NCBI GenBank assembly: GCA_945487445.1
Contig: CALYTU010000026.1
Coordinates: forward strand, 1 to 14,709
DNA length: 14,709 bases
Reading direction: 5' to 3'
From: an uncultured Clostridia bacterium
GTDB lineage: Bacteria; Bacillota; Clostridia; Oscillospirales; Oscillospiraceae
The position numbers were made by a program, and so were the translations under genes. Each line of letters starts with the position of its first letter. The stretch's first letter is position 1. The notes beneath the pieces were generated by a model. That model did not search any database and was not told where the DNA came from. It was given only the letters and a program-made list of their open reading frames with translations. Below are positions 1-7,362 of the stretch, in pieces.

Positions 1-100
1 TTCCTTTTTGCGTAGATAATACGGATTTCTCGGCGATGAATCGCCTCGAAATGATAGGATACTGAACAGATACTGCATAACAATGAAAGGAAGCGATCCT

Positions 101-409
101 ATGAACCGTACCAAGCACATTGTCAAGTTCCTGATTTTTGCCGCAGCGGCGGCCATTCCGCTCCTGCTGGGCGCGGGTAAGGACCTGAACATCGGACAGG
201 GCCTGTCCCTGAGCTGGGCAGGCGTGGGCCGTATCTTTCTAGTGATTTTCGCTGTCATGGCCGCGGAGCATCTGATTCTGCTGATCCTCGGTCTGCTCAA
301 GTCTGAGAACCATCGCCTGCGCACCTTCCTTATTACAAGCAAGAGACTCGCACAAGCCGGATACTTTAGCCTATCCGACAGGTACGAGTCCCTGCACTTA
401 TGCGATTGA
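101..409 (+). pseudogene. Membrane-protein N-terminus fused to group II intron maturase C-terminus
   Basis: The frame encodes about 102 residues. I start it at the ATG at 101 because AAAGGAAG (86-93) lies at a proper distance; the upstream in-frame ATG at 83 has no such site. Residues 1-78 hold two hydrophobic segments (about 7-25 and 42-65) separated by a short loop, then a polar stretch reading ENHRLRT. This resembles the start of small mechanosensitive-channel (MscS) proteins, but that is a weak, unaided impression. From about nt 332 the protein changes character: ITSKRLAQAGYF, SLSDRY and ESLHL look like the extreme C-terminus of a group II intron reverse transcriptase/maturase, and the stop codon lies at the first bases of intron domain V, a usual position for such genes. 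The simplest reading is a deletion that removed most of an intron and joined two unrelated coding ends. A functional short protein is unlikely but not excluded. Confidence 0.55.
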
Positions 410-485
410 ACCGCCGTGTACGGAACCGTACGCACGGTGGTGTGGGAGGTCGGTCACTCAACTAAGGGGTGACCTCCTACCCGAT
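332..485 (+). mobile_element. 3' remnant of a group II intron (maturase tail, domains V and VI)
   Basis: Only the 3' end of a group II self-splicing retroelement is present. Domain V spans about 408-443: CCGCCGTG (411-418) pairs with CACGGTGG (433-440), TACG (419-422) pairs with CGTA (427-430), the tetraloop is GAAC (423-426), and a two-base CG bulge (431-432) sits on the 3' side. This is the classic domain V layout. Domain VI follows at about 444-480, with GTCACTC (452-458) pairing with GGGTGAC (466-472) around an A-containing loop that could hold the branch-point adenosine. The likely intron 3' boundary is CCGAT ending near 485, by analogy with the usual AY end. Domains I-IV and most of the maturase gene are absent, so the element cannot splice or move by itself. 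Confidence 0.75.
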
Positions 486-545
486 TTCTCCGATTATTGA
501 CCTTCTGAAAAAACAAAATAAAAACTCCCTGATATCTGGAAAAAT

Positions 546-588
546 TATCACAAAAAGACTACACTTTTTCACAGATTTGTGATATACT
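546..588 (+). promoter_or_regulatory. Probable promoter with nested inverted repeats upstream of the lipoprotein/two-component genes
   Basis: TATACT (583-588) preceded by TG at 580-581 forms an extended -10 element. The -35 region (TACACT, 560-565, 17-bp spacing) is weak. The perfect inverted repeat TCACA (569-573), N4, TGTGA (578-582) overlaps the extended -10. A second TATCACA copy (546-552) is inverted relative to TGTGATA (578-584). Such symmetry over a promoter suggests an operator, but the binding protein is unknown. The whole 486-642 gap is AT-rich, unlike the GC-rich genes around it. Confidence 0.45.
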
Positions 589-642
589 GTAATTTGATGT
601 AGTATAGAACAACGAGATTAAAAATTGATGGAACGGACTTCT

Positions 643-1956
643 ATGAAAACAAAGCTATTTGGGTTGCTGTTAATGATTTCCCTGCTTCTGACAGGGTGCT
701 ACTCCTTTGACAGCGACGATTTCTATGCCCTGCCGCGGCGATCTGAGGAGTATCGGGAACTGCAGGCTGCCGTGGAGGCAGCGCTGGGAAGCGGCAGCTA
801 CAGCGCCCCCGTGTCCGGCGCGAACCGGCAGGCTGTTCAGCAGGCCGATCTCGACGGCGACGGCGTGGAGGAGACGTTGGTCTTTTGCAAAATGGACGGT
901 GAGCGACCGCTTCGCGTTTTGATCCTACGCCGTGTGGAGGGAAGTTATGTGCTCGCCTCCACCCTTGAGGGAGACGGTACCGCCTTCGACTCTGTTCAGT
1001 TCGCCCAGATCGACGGTCGTCCGGGGATGGACATGCTGCTCTCCCGCCGAATCGGAGAACAGGTCCAGCAGTTTTTGAGCGTTTACACGATGACCGAGGG
1101 CGTCTTCACCGAGCTCATGAGCGTCGGTTGCACCGCCTATACCGACCTGGATCTGGATGGCGACCAGCGCTCTGACATCTTTGTGCTGCGCGCCAACACT
1201 GACGGCCTCCCGGCCAACGCGGAGCTCTACCGCTTCCGGGACGACGAGCTGACCAAAGATGGGGAGGCCAGCCTCTCCACAGGGGCGGACTCTGTGAAAC
1301 GCATGCTGACCGGCGACATCGCCCCCGGAACCCCCGCTGTCTTCGTGGCCAGCGCCTATGACGAAAACAATCTGATTACCGATGTTTTCTCCCTGGAGGA
1401 CGATGTTTTCAAGAACATCACCCAGAACGCGGAGAGCGGACAGAGCGTCCAGACCGTGCGCAATTACTATGTCTACTCCACGGACATTGACAACGACAGC
1501 ATTATTGAGCTGCCCAACACCCTGCCCCTGCCTGCCGTGGAAGACGACCCCGGTTCGGTGAATCAATACCGGATTATTTGGTATAACCTGAATCTGGACG
1601 GGTCTCGGACCGAGAAAATGAGTACCTACCACAATTTTGCCGAGGGCTGGTTCCTCTATCTGCCCGAGACCTGGTGCCAGAATCTTTGCGTCACCAAAAC
1701 GCGCGCGAACGGTCTCTCCGGGACGGAGCTCTCTTTTCTGGACGAAGAAGGCGGCCGCACGCCGCTCGTCGTCCTCTATGCGCTGACCGGCGATCAGGCC
1801 ACGAGCCTGAGTCAGCAGGACGGACGGTTCCTCCTGGCCCAGCGCGGCGATGTGTGCTATGCCGCCCGGCTGTCCGACGAGGCCGGCCTGGACGCGGACC
1901 AGCTCCGCGCCCGGTTCAACTTCATCTCCCTGGATCTGCTGCCAAACGAGGGATAA
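643..1956 (+). CDS. Lipoprotein with FG-GAP/calcium-binding-like repeats, upstream of a two-component system
   Basis: This is a predicted secreted lipoprotein of 437 residues. I start at the ATG at 643 because it gives a compact signal peptide (MKTK, hydrophobic core, then the lipobox LTGC with the lipidated Cys at residue 19); in-frame TTG 625 and ATG 628 would add a polar leader and have no better ribosome site. Three acidic loops of the DxDxDGxxE/D type appear: D69-L-D71-G-D73 to E76, D170-L-D172-G-D174 to D178, and D281-I-D283-N-D285 to E289. They resemble the calcium-binding loops of FG-GAP/VCBS beta-propeller repeats. The C-terminal 100 residues (FAEGWFLYLPETW and beyond) may be a separate beta domain. 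Only 31 bp separate it from the response regulator, so co-transcription is likely. The function is not known; an extracytoplasmic ligand-binding or sensory accessory role is inferred from context. Confidence 0.82.
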   Translation: MKTKLFGLLLMISLLLTGCYSFDSDDFYALPRRSEEYRELQAAVEAALGSGSYSAPVSGANRQAVQQADLDGDGVEETLVFCKMDGERPLRVLILRRVEGSYVLASTLEGDGTAFDSVQFAQIDGRPGMDMLLSRRIGEQVQQFLSVYTMTEGVFTELMSVGCTAYTDLDLDGDQRSDIFVLRANTDGLPANAELYRFRDDELTKDGEASLSTGADSVKRMLTGDIAPGTPAVFVASAYDENNLITDVFSLEDDVFKNITQNAESGQSVQTVRNYYVYSTDIDNDSIIELPNTLPLPAVEDDPGSVNQYRIIWYNLNLDGSRTEKMSTYHNFAEGWFLYLPETWCQNLCVTKTRANGLSGTELSFLDEEGGRTPLVVLYALTGDQATSLSQQDGRFLLAQRGDVCYAARLSDEAGLDADQLRARFNFISLDLLPNEG

Positions 1957-1987
1957 TTGTGTGAATTACGAAAGGTTGGAATAGAGA

Positions 1988-2674
1988 ATGAAAAAAGTTT
2001 TGATTTTGGAAGACGAGGTCAGCATTCGCAGCTTTGTCGTCATCAACCTGCGGCGTGCCGGTTATGACGCCATCGAGGCCGGCACCGGCGCCGAGGCGCT
2101 GGAGAAGCTGCGCGAAAACCCTGATATTGGCGTGGCCATCCTCGACATCATGCTGCCGGATATGGACGGCTTCGAGGTCTGCCGGAACATCCGTGCCACC
2201 AATAAGGTGATCGGGATCATCATGCTGACCGCCCGCACGCAGGAGATGGACAAGGTTACTGGCCTGATGACCGGAGCTGATGATTATGTCACCAAGCCCT
2301 TTTCGCCCGCGGAGTTGACGGCCCGGATCGACGCGCTCTATCGCCGCATCGGCGGTGATACGAACTCCGACGCCGAGATTTTGAGCCAGGGTATTTTTGT
2401 CCTCAACACGCGCAACCGCACGCTGGAGAAGAACGGTCAGCGCATCAAGCTGACACAGGTGGAGTACGCGATCATGAAGCTCTTCATGCAGAACCCCGGT
2501 CGTGCCCTTTCCCGGGAGGACATCCTGACCTCCGTCTGGGGCCGCGACTATGACGGCGAGCTTAAAATCGTGGACGTCAATATCCGTCGCCTGCGGATCA
2601 AGATTGAAAACGATACTGCCAACCCCACCTTCATCAACACGGTCTGGGGGTTCGGTTATAAATGGGGTGCCTGA
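1988..2674 (+). CDS. OmpR/PhoB-family response regulator
   Basis: This is a 228-residue DNA-binding response regulator of the usual length. The receiver domain (about 1-118) has the acidic pocket E8-D9, the phospho-acceptor D53 in the segment LDIMLPDMDG, the switch residue T81 and the conserved K103 in TKPF. A winged-helix effector domain follows (about 130-228), ending in the family-typical VNIRRLRIKIE and TVWGFGYKW motifs. AAAGG (1971-1975) lies ahead of the ATG. The reading frame overlaps the following kinase gene by 13 bp, so the two are almost certainly translated together and form a cognate pair. Upon phosphorylation it should bind direct-repeat operators; the target genes cannot be told from the sequence. 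Classing it more narrowly (PhoB, WalR, ResD) is not justified. Confidence 0.96.
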   Translation: MKKVLILEDEVSIRSFVVINLRRAGYDAIEAGTGAEALEKLRENPDIGVAILDIMLPDMDGFEVCRNIRATNKVIGIIMLTARTQEMDKVTGLMTGADDYVTKPFSPAELTARIDALYRRIGGDTNSDAEILSQGIFVLNTRNRTLEKNGQRIKLTQVEYAIMKLFMQNPGRALSREDILTSVWGRDYDGELKIVDVNIRRLRIKIENDTANPTFINTVWGFGYKWGA

Positions 2675-4146
2675 GCTTGAAGGACCCGGAAAAGAGACAG
2701 GCGCGGCGCGAGGAGAAGCGTGAGAAGCGCCGCAAACGCCGTGTTGCCAGCGGCATCCGCCAGCGCTGGCTCAAAAACATTCTGAGCGTAATGGCCGCCA
2801 TCGTCATATTGGTGGGGGTTGCCTTCTCCGTGGCAAACGGCGTATATACCTATTCCACCATGCGCTCCGGCCTCGAGGCCGAGGCCAATACCACGGCCGC
2901 TTTTCTGCGCAACTACTTGAATCTGGATTACAACGAGTGCTACGCCTCATGCGTTTTACTGGTTCAGAATTACGCGGGACGCGATCGTCTGGAGCTGCAG
3001 TTCGTTGGCAGCAAGGGCGAGGTTCTGGCCTCCTCCTACGGTCTGTTTGCTGAAGAGACCGTCGGCACCCCTGACGTGACACAGGCGCTGCAAACCCGGT
3101 CAACTGTCTACTATGTGGGCGATAATCCCTCCGCCGACGAGCGGATCATGTCTGTTGCCACGCCCATGATCTACACCGACGGCCAGATTGTGGGAGTGTT
3201 GCGCTTTGTCACCTCGACCCGGAATGCGGACCGCTTCATTGCCCTGGGTATGGTGCTGGCAACGGGCTTCGCCCTGGGTGCGCTGGCGTTGATTTATGTC
3301 AGTAACCGGATGTATCTGCGCTCCATTCTGGAGCCCGTGGCAGAGATTACCGACACGGCCAAGCGCATCGCCGCCGGCAGCTATGGCGTGCAGATCCAGA
3401 AGAAATACGACGATGAGGTTGGCGTCCTGGCCGACACTATCAACGAGATGTCCAATCAAATCAGCCAGTCTGAGCGGATGCAGTCCGAGTTCGTGTCCTC
3501 CGTCTCCCATGAGCTTCGCACCCCGCTCACAGCCATCACCGGCTGGGGCGAGACGCTGCTGCAGGGCGACGCCGACCCCGAGGAGACCCGGCGCGGCATC
3601 ACGATCATTCTGCGCGAGGCCAGACGGCTGACCTCCATGGTGGAGGAGCTCCTCGAGTTCACCCGCATTCAGGACGGACGGTTTACACTGAACGTACGTA
3701 CCTGTGATCTGCGCTCCGATTTTGAGGATATGATCTTCATGTACGGCAGCCGCCTCCGGCAGGAGGGGATCACCCTGGAGTATGAAGACTCGGAGGACGA
3801 GATCCCGGAGATCTCCTGCGATCCCGAGCGTATGCGCCAGGTGTTTTTGAACATTCTCGATAACGCCGCCAAGCACGGCGGCGAAGGCAAACGGATCACG
3901 GCCTCCATGAAGCTCGAGGGCAAAAACATCGTTACCCGTATCCGGGATTATGGACCCGGTATTCCGGACGATGAACTGCCCCATGTTAAAATGAAATTCT
4001 ACAAGGGAAGCTCAAAAGCCCGCGGCTCCGGGATCGGACTGGCTGTCTGCGATCAGATTGTGGAGCTCCACGGCGGCAAGCTGACCCTGGAAAACGCCGA
4101 AGGCGGCGGTACGTTGGTCACAGTATCCCTGCCGGTTCACCAATAA
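2662..4146 (+). CDS. Membrane sensor histidine kinase (HAMP, HisKA, HATPase_c)
   Basis: This 494-residue kinase is the partner of the preceding regulator. A very basic N-terminal tail (residues 10-35, rich in K/R/E) precedes TM1 (about 40-60). An extracytoplasmic domain of about 130 residues, with a Cache/PAS-like end (MSVATPMIYTDGQIVGVLRF), is followed by TM2 (about 192-213) and a HAMP linker to about 265. The phospho-acceptor is H283 in the segment SSVSHELRTP. The ATP-binding domain shows the N-box (N397-I-L-D-N401), the G1 box DYGPGIP and the G2 box GSGIGLAV. The ATG at 2662 lies inside the regulator gene behind a G-rich stretch; start choice is fairly safe because there is no better codon downstream before the basic tail. 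The ligand is unknown. All catalytic boxes are intact, so it should be active. Confidence 0.95.
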   Translation: MGCLSLKDPEKRQARREEKREKRRKRRVASGIRQRWLKNILSVMAAIVILVGVAFSVANGVYTYSTMRSGLEAEANTTAAFLRNYLNLDYNECYASCVLLVQNYAGRDRLELQFVGSKGEVLASSYGLFAEETVGTPDVTQALQTRSTVYYVGDNPSADERIMSVATPMIYTDGQIVGVLRFVTSTRNADRFIALGMVLATGFALGALALIYVSNRMYLRSILEPVAEITDTAKRIAAGSYGVQIQKKYDDEVGVLADTINEMSNQISQSERMQSEFVSSVSHELRTPLTAITGWGETLLQGDADPEETRRGITIILREARRLTSMVEELLEFTRIQDGRFTLNVRTCDLRSDFEDMIFMYGSRLRQEGITLEYEDSEDEIPEISCDPERMRQVFLNILDNAAKHGGEGKRITASMKLEGKNIVTRIRDYGPGIPDDELPHVKMKFYKGSSKARGSGIGLAVCDQIVELHGGKLTLENAEGGGTLVTVSLPVHQ

Positions 4147-4164
4147 CTGAAAAGGATGAAGCGT

Positions 4165-5190
4165 ATGAAGCAACAGAATCCCGCCTGCCCGGCGGAACAG
4201 TTCAAAACCATGATCGGCGGTCAGGCGCTGATTGAGGGAATCATGATGCGCGGCCCAGAAAAGCAGGCCATCGTGGTCCGCAACCAGAAGGAGGGGCTCA
4301 AGCAGAAGGTCGAGCCGCTGAAAAAGAAGACCGGCATCTTGACCTGGCCCTTGATTCGGGGCATCGTCAATTTCGGCGGCTCCATGATCTCCGGCGTCAA
4401 ATCCCTGATGTGGTCGGCGGAGAATGCCGGCATGGACGATGGCGAAGAAGATAACGCTCCGGAACCCTCCAAAATGGACCGCTGGCTGGAAAAAAAGTTG
4501 GGCAGCGACAGATTTATGTCCGTTTTGATTGCCTTCTCCGTGATCATGGGGTTGGGCTTTTCCGTCTTGCTCTTCTTCCTTGTGCCCATGGAGCTCGGCA
4601 ACCTGTTTCAACGGCTGACGAACTGCGGCGTGGTGGTCCAGCATTTGCTGGAGGGCCTGTTTCGCATCGTCATTTTTCTGATCTATATGATTGCTATTTC
4701 CAGGCTAAAGGATATGCGACGAGTTTTTTCCTACCACGGCGCGGAACACAAGACCATCCGCTGCTACGAAGCCAGACTGCCGCTCACCGTGGAGAATGTC
4801 CGCGGCATGACCCGGAAGCATCCCCGCTGCGGTACGAGTTTCCTGTTCGTGGTCATGGCCCTGTCCATCCTCCTGTTCACGGTGATCGCCGCCGTGCTGA
4901 ACGCGCTGATTCCCGGCCTTCGCGCGCTGCAGCAGGACAGCCGCGTGCTGTATAATCTGCTGATGATGGCCGTCAAGCTTCTCGTGATGCTCCCTCTGGT
5001 GGTCTCCGTCAGCTATGAGATCAACCGCCTGGTGGGACGGCATGACAACCGTCTGACCCGGGCCCTCACGGCTCCCGGCATGTGGTTCCAGAATTTTACC
5101 ACAAACGAGCCCGACGACTCTATGATCGAGGTCGCAATTCAGGCTCTCGAGCTGGTCTTGCCGGAGCAGGAAGGTGCCGACAAATGGTGA
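4165..5190 (+). CDS. yqhQ: DUF1385 (YqhQ-type) membrane protein
   Basis: This member of the DUF1385 family has 341 residues from the ATG at 4165, chosen over ATG 4156 because AAAGGATG (4151-4158) is correctly spaced only from the former. The family hallmark G18-GQALIEGIMMRGP is near the N-terminus. Two further conserved blocks follow, Y190-H-G-A-E-H-K and H219-P-R-C-G-T-S, whose His, Glu and Cys residues could bind a metal (inference). About four hydrophobic segments are visible: roughly 112-135, 155-175, 223-248 and 266-288. Its gene overlaps prmC by 7 bp, and in Firmicutes this pair often sits near rpmE and prfA. I know of no established biochemical function for the family; the symbol follows the B. 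subtilis homologue and is used only by family membership. Confidence 0.9.
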   Translation: MKQQNPACPAEQFKTMIGGQALIEGIMMRGPEKQAIVVRNQKEGLKQKVEPLKKKTGILTWPLIRGIVNFGGSMISGVKSLMWSAENAGMDDGEEDNAPEPSKMDRWLEKKLGSDRFMSVLIAFSVIMGLGFSVLLFFLVPMELGNLFQRLTNCGVVVQHLLEGLFRIVIFLIYMIAISRLKDMRRVFSYHGAEHKTIRCYEARLPLTVENVRGMTRKHPRCGTSFLFVVMALSILLFTVIAAVLNALIPGLRALQQDSRVLYNLLMMAVKLLVMLPLVVSVSYEINRLVGRHDNRLTRALTAPGMWFQNFTTNEPDDSMIEVAIQALELVLPEQEGADKW

Positions 5191-6065
5191 AGACCTACGC
5201 CGACCTATACCTGGACGCCCGGAAGGCCCTGCTTCCCTCTGAGGGCATGTATGCGGGCAATGTTGCCCGGGAGTTGGTCTGCGCGGCTTCCGGCAAAACC
5301 CAGGAGGCCTTGATCGCGGACCGCTCCCTCTATGCCTCTGAAGAGATCTGCATGAAGATGGAGAACTACGTCCGCCGGCATCTGACGGGGGAGCCCACCG
5401 CTTATATCCTGGGTCAATGGGATTTCTATGACATGACTTTGACCGTGACGCCCGATGTGCTGATCCCGCGGGACGACACCATGGCCGTTACAGAGTTGGC
5501 CATCAAGAAGGCCCTTTTCCTGCACCAGAATCCCCGGATCCTGGACCTCTGCACCGGCTCGGGCTGCATTGGCCTGGCCATTGCCCGTCGGGTCAAGGAC
5601 GCCAAGCTCACGCTGGCGGATATCTCGCCCGCGGCCCTGCGCGTGGCGAAAAAGAACGTCGCCGACCTCCGTCTGGGAGGACGTGTGACCTGCGTCGCTG
5701 CGGACGCCAAAAAGCCCGCCGCTCCCTTTTTGGGAAAATTCGATTTGATTGTCTCCAACCCGCCCTATGTCACAACGGCAGAGATGGAAAGGCTGGACGC
5801 TTCGGTAAGAGACTTCGAGCCACACCTTGCTCTCCACGGGGGCGAGGACGGCCTGGACTTCTACCGGGCCATTGTCCGCAATTTCACATCCGCCCTTCGT
5901 CCCGGCGGCTGCATTGCCTTTGAGTTCGGCCAGGGCCAGGAAAATTCCGTCTGCGCCATTCTCAAACAGTCCGATTACCGGATTCTCGAGCTGAAAGAGG
6001 ACAACTCCGGCATCGTGCGGTCTGTGCTCGCCAAGCATGGAGATGAAACCGAACAGGATGGATGA
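5184..6065 (+). CDS. prmC: Release factor glutamine methyltransferase PrmC
   Basis: PrmC transfers a methyl group from S-adenosylmethionine to the glutamine of the GGQ motif in release factors RF1 and RF2, which raises termination efficiency. The product is 293 residues, a normal length. An N-terminal helical substrate-recognition domain (about 1-95) contains the typical segment GEPTAYILGQWDFY. The methyltransferase fold follows, with the SAM-binding loop D121-L-C-T-G-S-G-C and the catalytic N192-P-P-Y195 that contacts the substrate glutamine. The start is the ATG at 5184, inside the last codons of the DUF1385 gene, with AAGGTG (5171-5176) as ribosome site; longer upstream frames would run inside that gene. 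No prfA follows, although prmC is commonly beside it in Firmicutes. A protein-N5-glutamine methyltransferase assignment is firm. Confidence 0.95.
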   Translation: MVKTYADLYLDARKALLPSEGMYAGNVARELVCAASGKTQEALIADRSLYASEEICMKMENYVRRHLTGEPTAYILGQWDFYDMTLTVTPDVLIPRDDTMAVTELAIKKALFLHQNPRILDLCTGSGCIGLAIARRVKDAKLTLADISPAALRVAKKNVADLRLGGRVTCVAADAKKPAAPFLGKFDLIVSNPPYVTTAEMERLDASVRDFEPHLALHGGEDGLDFYRAIVRNFTSALRPGGCIAFEFGQGQENSVCAILKQSDYRILELKEDNSGIVRSVLAKHGDETEQDG

Positions 6066-6170
6066 GACGAATCAAACGGTCTGTAAAATCTGTTGTATTA
6101 TTCATTAAATGTCCCACTTATAGGACAATCATCAGACTATTCTATACCTATCAAATCAAAAGAGAGGTAC
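6066..6170 (+). promoter_or_regulatory. recA upstream region with inverted repeat TGTCC-N8-GGACA
   Basis: The 111-bp gap between prmC and recA is AT-rich and probably holds the recA promoter. No convincing -35/-10 pair stands out; TTGTAT (6093-6098) with ACTTAT (6116-6121) at 17 bp is the best weak match. The perfect inverted repeat TGTCC (6110-6114) and GGACA (6123-6127) straddles this -10. I see no GAAC-N4-GTTC LexA box of the usual Gram-positive form, so SOS control is not evident. AGAGAGG (6161-6167) is the ribosome site and its spacing favours the ATG at 6177 over the one at 6171. Confidence 0.35.
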
Positions 6171-6176
6171 ATGACT

Positions 6177-7289
6177 ATGGCTACCAAAAAACCCGCTTAT
6201 GAAGCGCCGACGCCGGCCGCGGATAAAAAGAAGGCATTGGAGACCGCGCTCAAGCAGATTGAAAAAAGCTTCGGCAAGGGCGCTGTCATGCGTATGGGAG
6301 ACCGACCCGCTCTGAATATCGAAGCCATTCCGACGGGCTCCCTGGCACTTGACGCTGCCCTGGGCGTGGGCGGTGTGCCGAAGGGCCGTATCATCGAGAT
6401 CTACGGCCCCGAGTCCTCTGGCAAGACAACCCTGGCCCTGCACATTCTTGCCCAGGCGCAAAAGCTGGGCGGCGAGGTGGCCTTTGTGGACGCTGAGCAC
6501 GCGCTGGACCCTGTCTATGCCAAGGCTATCGGCGTGGATATCGACTCCATGCTGGTCTCCCAGCCCGACACCGGGGATCAGGCACTCGAAATAACCGACG
6601 CACTGGTGCGCTCCGGTGCCGTGGACGCCGTGGTTGTGGACTCTGTGGCCGCGCTGGTCCCCAGGCAGGAGATCGAGGGGGAGATGGGCGATACCTTCGT
6701 TGGCCTCCAGGCCCGGCTCATGTCTCAGGCCCTCCGAAAGCTGGCAGGGACCATTTCCAAGACCAACTGCGTCGTCATTTTCATCAACCAGCTTCGCATG
6801 AAGATCGGCGTCATGTACGGCAACCCCGAGACCACCACGGGCGGCAACGCCCTGAAATTCTATGCCTCCGTCCGTCTGGATGTCCGCCGTGTAGAGGGCA
6901 TCAAGGAGGGCGGCAGCGTCGTGGGCAACCATGTCCGCGTCAAGGTCGTAAAAAATAAGGTTGCGCCTCCCTTCCGACAGGCCGAGTTCGACATTATGTT
7001 CGGCGAGGGAATCTCCAAGTGGGGCGAGCTGGTGGATATGGCCGTAGACTTCGACGTGATCCAGAAGGCCGGCTCCTGGTTCTCCATGAACGGCGAGCGC
7101 ATCGGGCAAGGGAAGGACAGCGTCAAACACTATCTGATCGAGAACCCCGTCGTGGCTGACGATGTGGAAGCCCGGGTACGGGCCAAGCTGGCGGAGGCTG
7201 TCACTCGTCCCACCCCCGAAAGCCAGACCGCTGAGGTCGCGGATCGAGCCGTGGGCGTCAGCGCCGAGGACTTCGACGACGAACTGTAG
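6177..7289 (+). CDS. recA: Recombinase RecA
   Basis: RecA forms ATP-dependent filaments on single-stranded DNA, drives strand exchange in homologous repair and acts as co-protease for LexA. The product is 370 residues, slightly longer than typical because of an N-terminal extension rich in Ala, Pro and Lys before the conserved ALKQIEKSFGKGAVM helix. The Walker A motif is G77-P-E-S-S-G-K83-T-T85. The Walker B region (VVVDSVAAL), the DNA-binding loop region with GDTFVGLQARLMSQALRK, and the signature ALKFYASVRLDVRR are all present. The acidic C-terminus (EDFDDEL) is typical. The start at 6177 is chosen by ribosome-site spacing. recX follows after 73 bp, the common recA-recX arrangement. Confidence 0.98.
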   Translation: MATKKPAYEAPTPAADKKKALETALKQIEKSFGKGAVMRMGDRPALNIEAIPTGSLALDAALGVGGVPKGRIIEIYGPESSGKTTLALHILAQAQKLGGEVAFVDAEHALDPVYAKAIGVDIDSMLVSQPDTGDQALEITDALVRSGAVDAVVVDSVAALVPRQEIEGEMGDTFVGLQARLMSQALRKLAGTISKTNCVVIFINQLRMKIGVMYGNPETTTGGNALKFYASVRLDVRRVEGIKEGGSVVGNHVRVKVVKNKVAPPFRQAEFDIMFGEGISKWGELVDMAVDFDVIQKAGSWFSMNGERIGQGKDSVKHYLIENPVVADDVEARVRAKLAEAVTRPTPESQTAEVADRAVGVSAEDFDDEL

Positions 7290-7290
7290 G

Positions 7291-7318
7291 CCGGATCAAG
7301 CGAAGCTTCGCCCACCGG
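7291..7318 (+). other. Nested palindrome in the recA-recX gap
   Basis: CCGG (7291-7294) can pair with CCGG (7315-7318) around the perfect 12-bp palindrome GCGAAGCTTCGC (7300-7311), whose halves GCGA and TCGC can close a short hairpin. It begins directly after the recA stop codon. No U-run follows, so it is not a standard terminator. In some bacteria a weak structure here limits read-through from recA into recX; that role is only a possibility. Confidence 0.35.
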
Positions 7319-7362
7319 ACGGAAACGCAATCATTCCAATATTACATCCTCTGGAGGCCTTC

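Noticed and set aside
1..82. Possible promoter (GATAAT at 15-20) and a 7-bp inverted repeat (54-60 with 96-102) before the first reading frame
   Set aside because: The -35 region would lie outside the window, and short repeats of this size are expected by chance; not enough to call a feature.
3100..3984. A 294-residue open frame on the - strand inside the kinase gene
   Set aside because: Antisense shadow; the kinase frame has every expected catalytic box.
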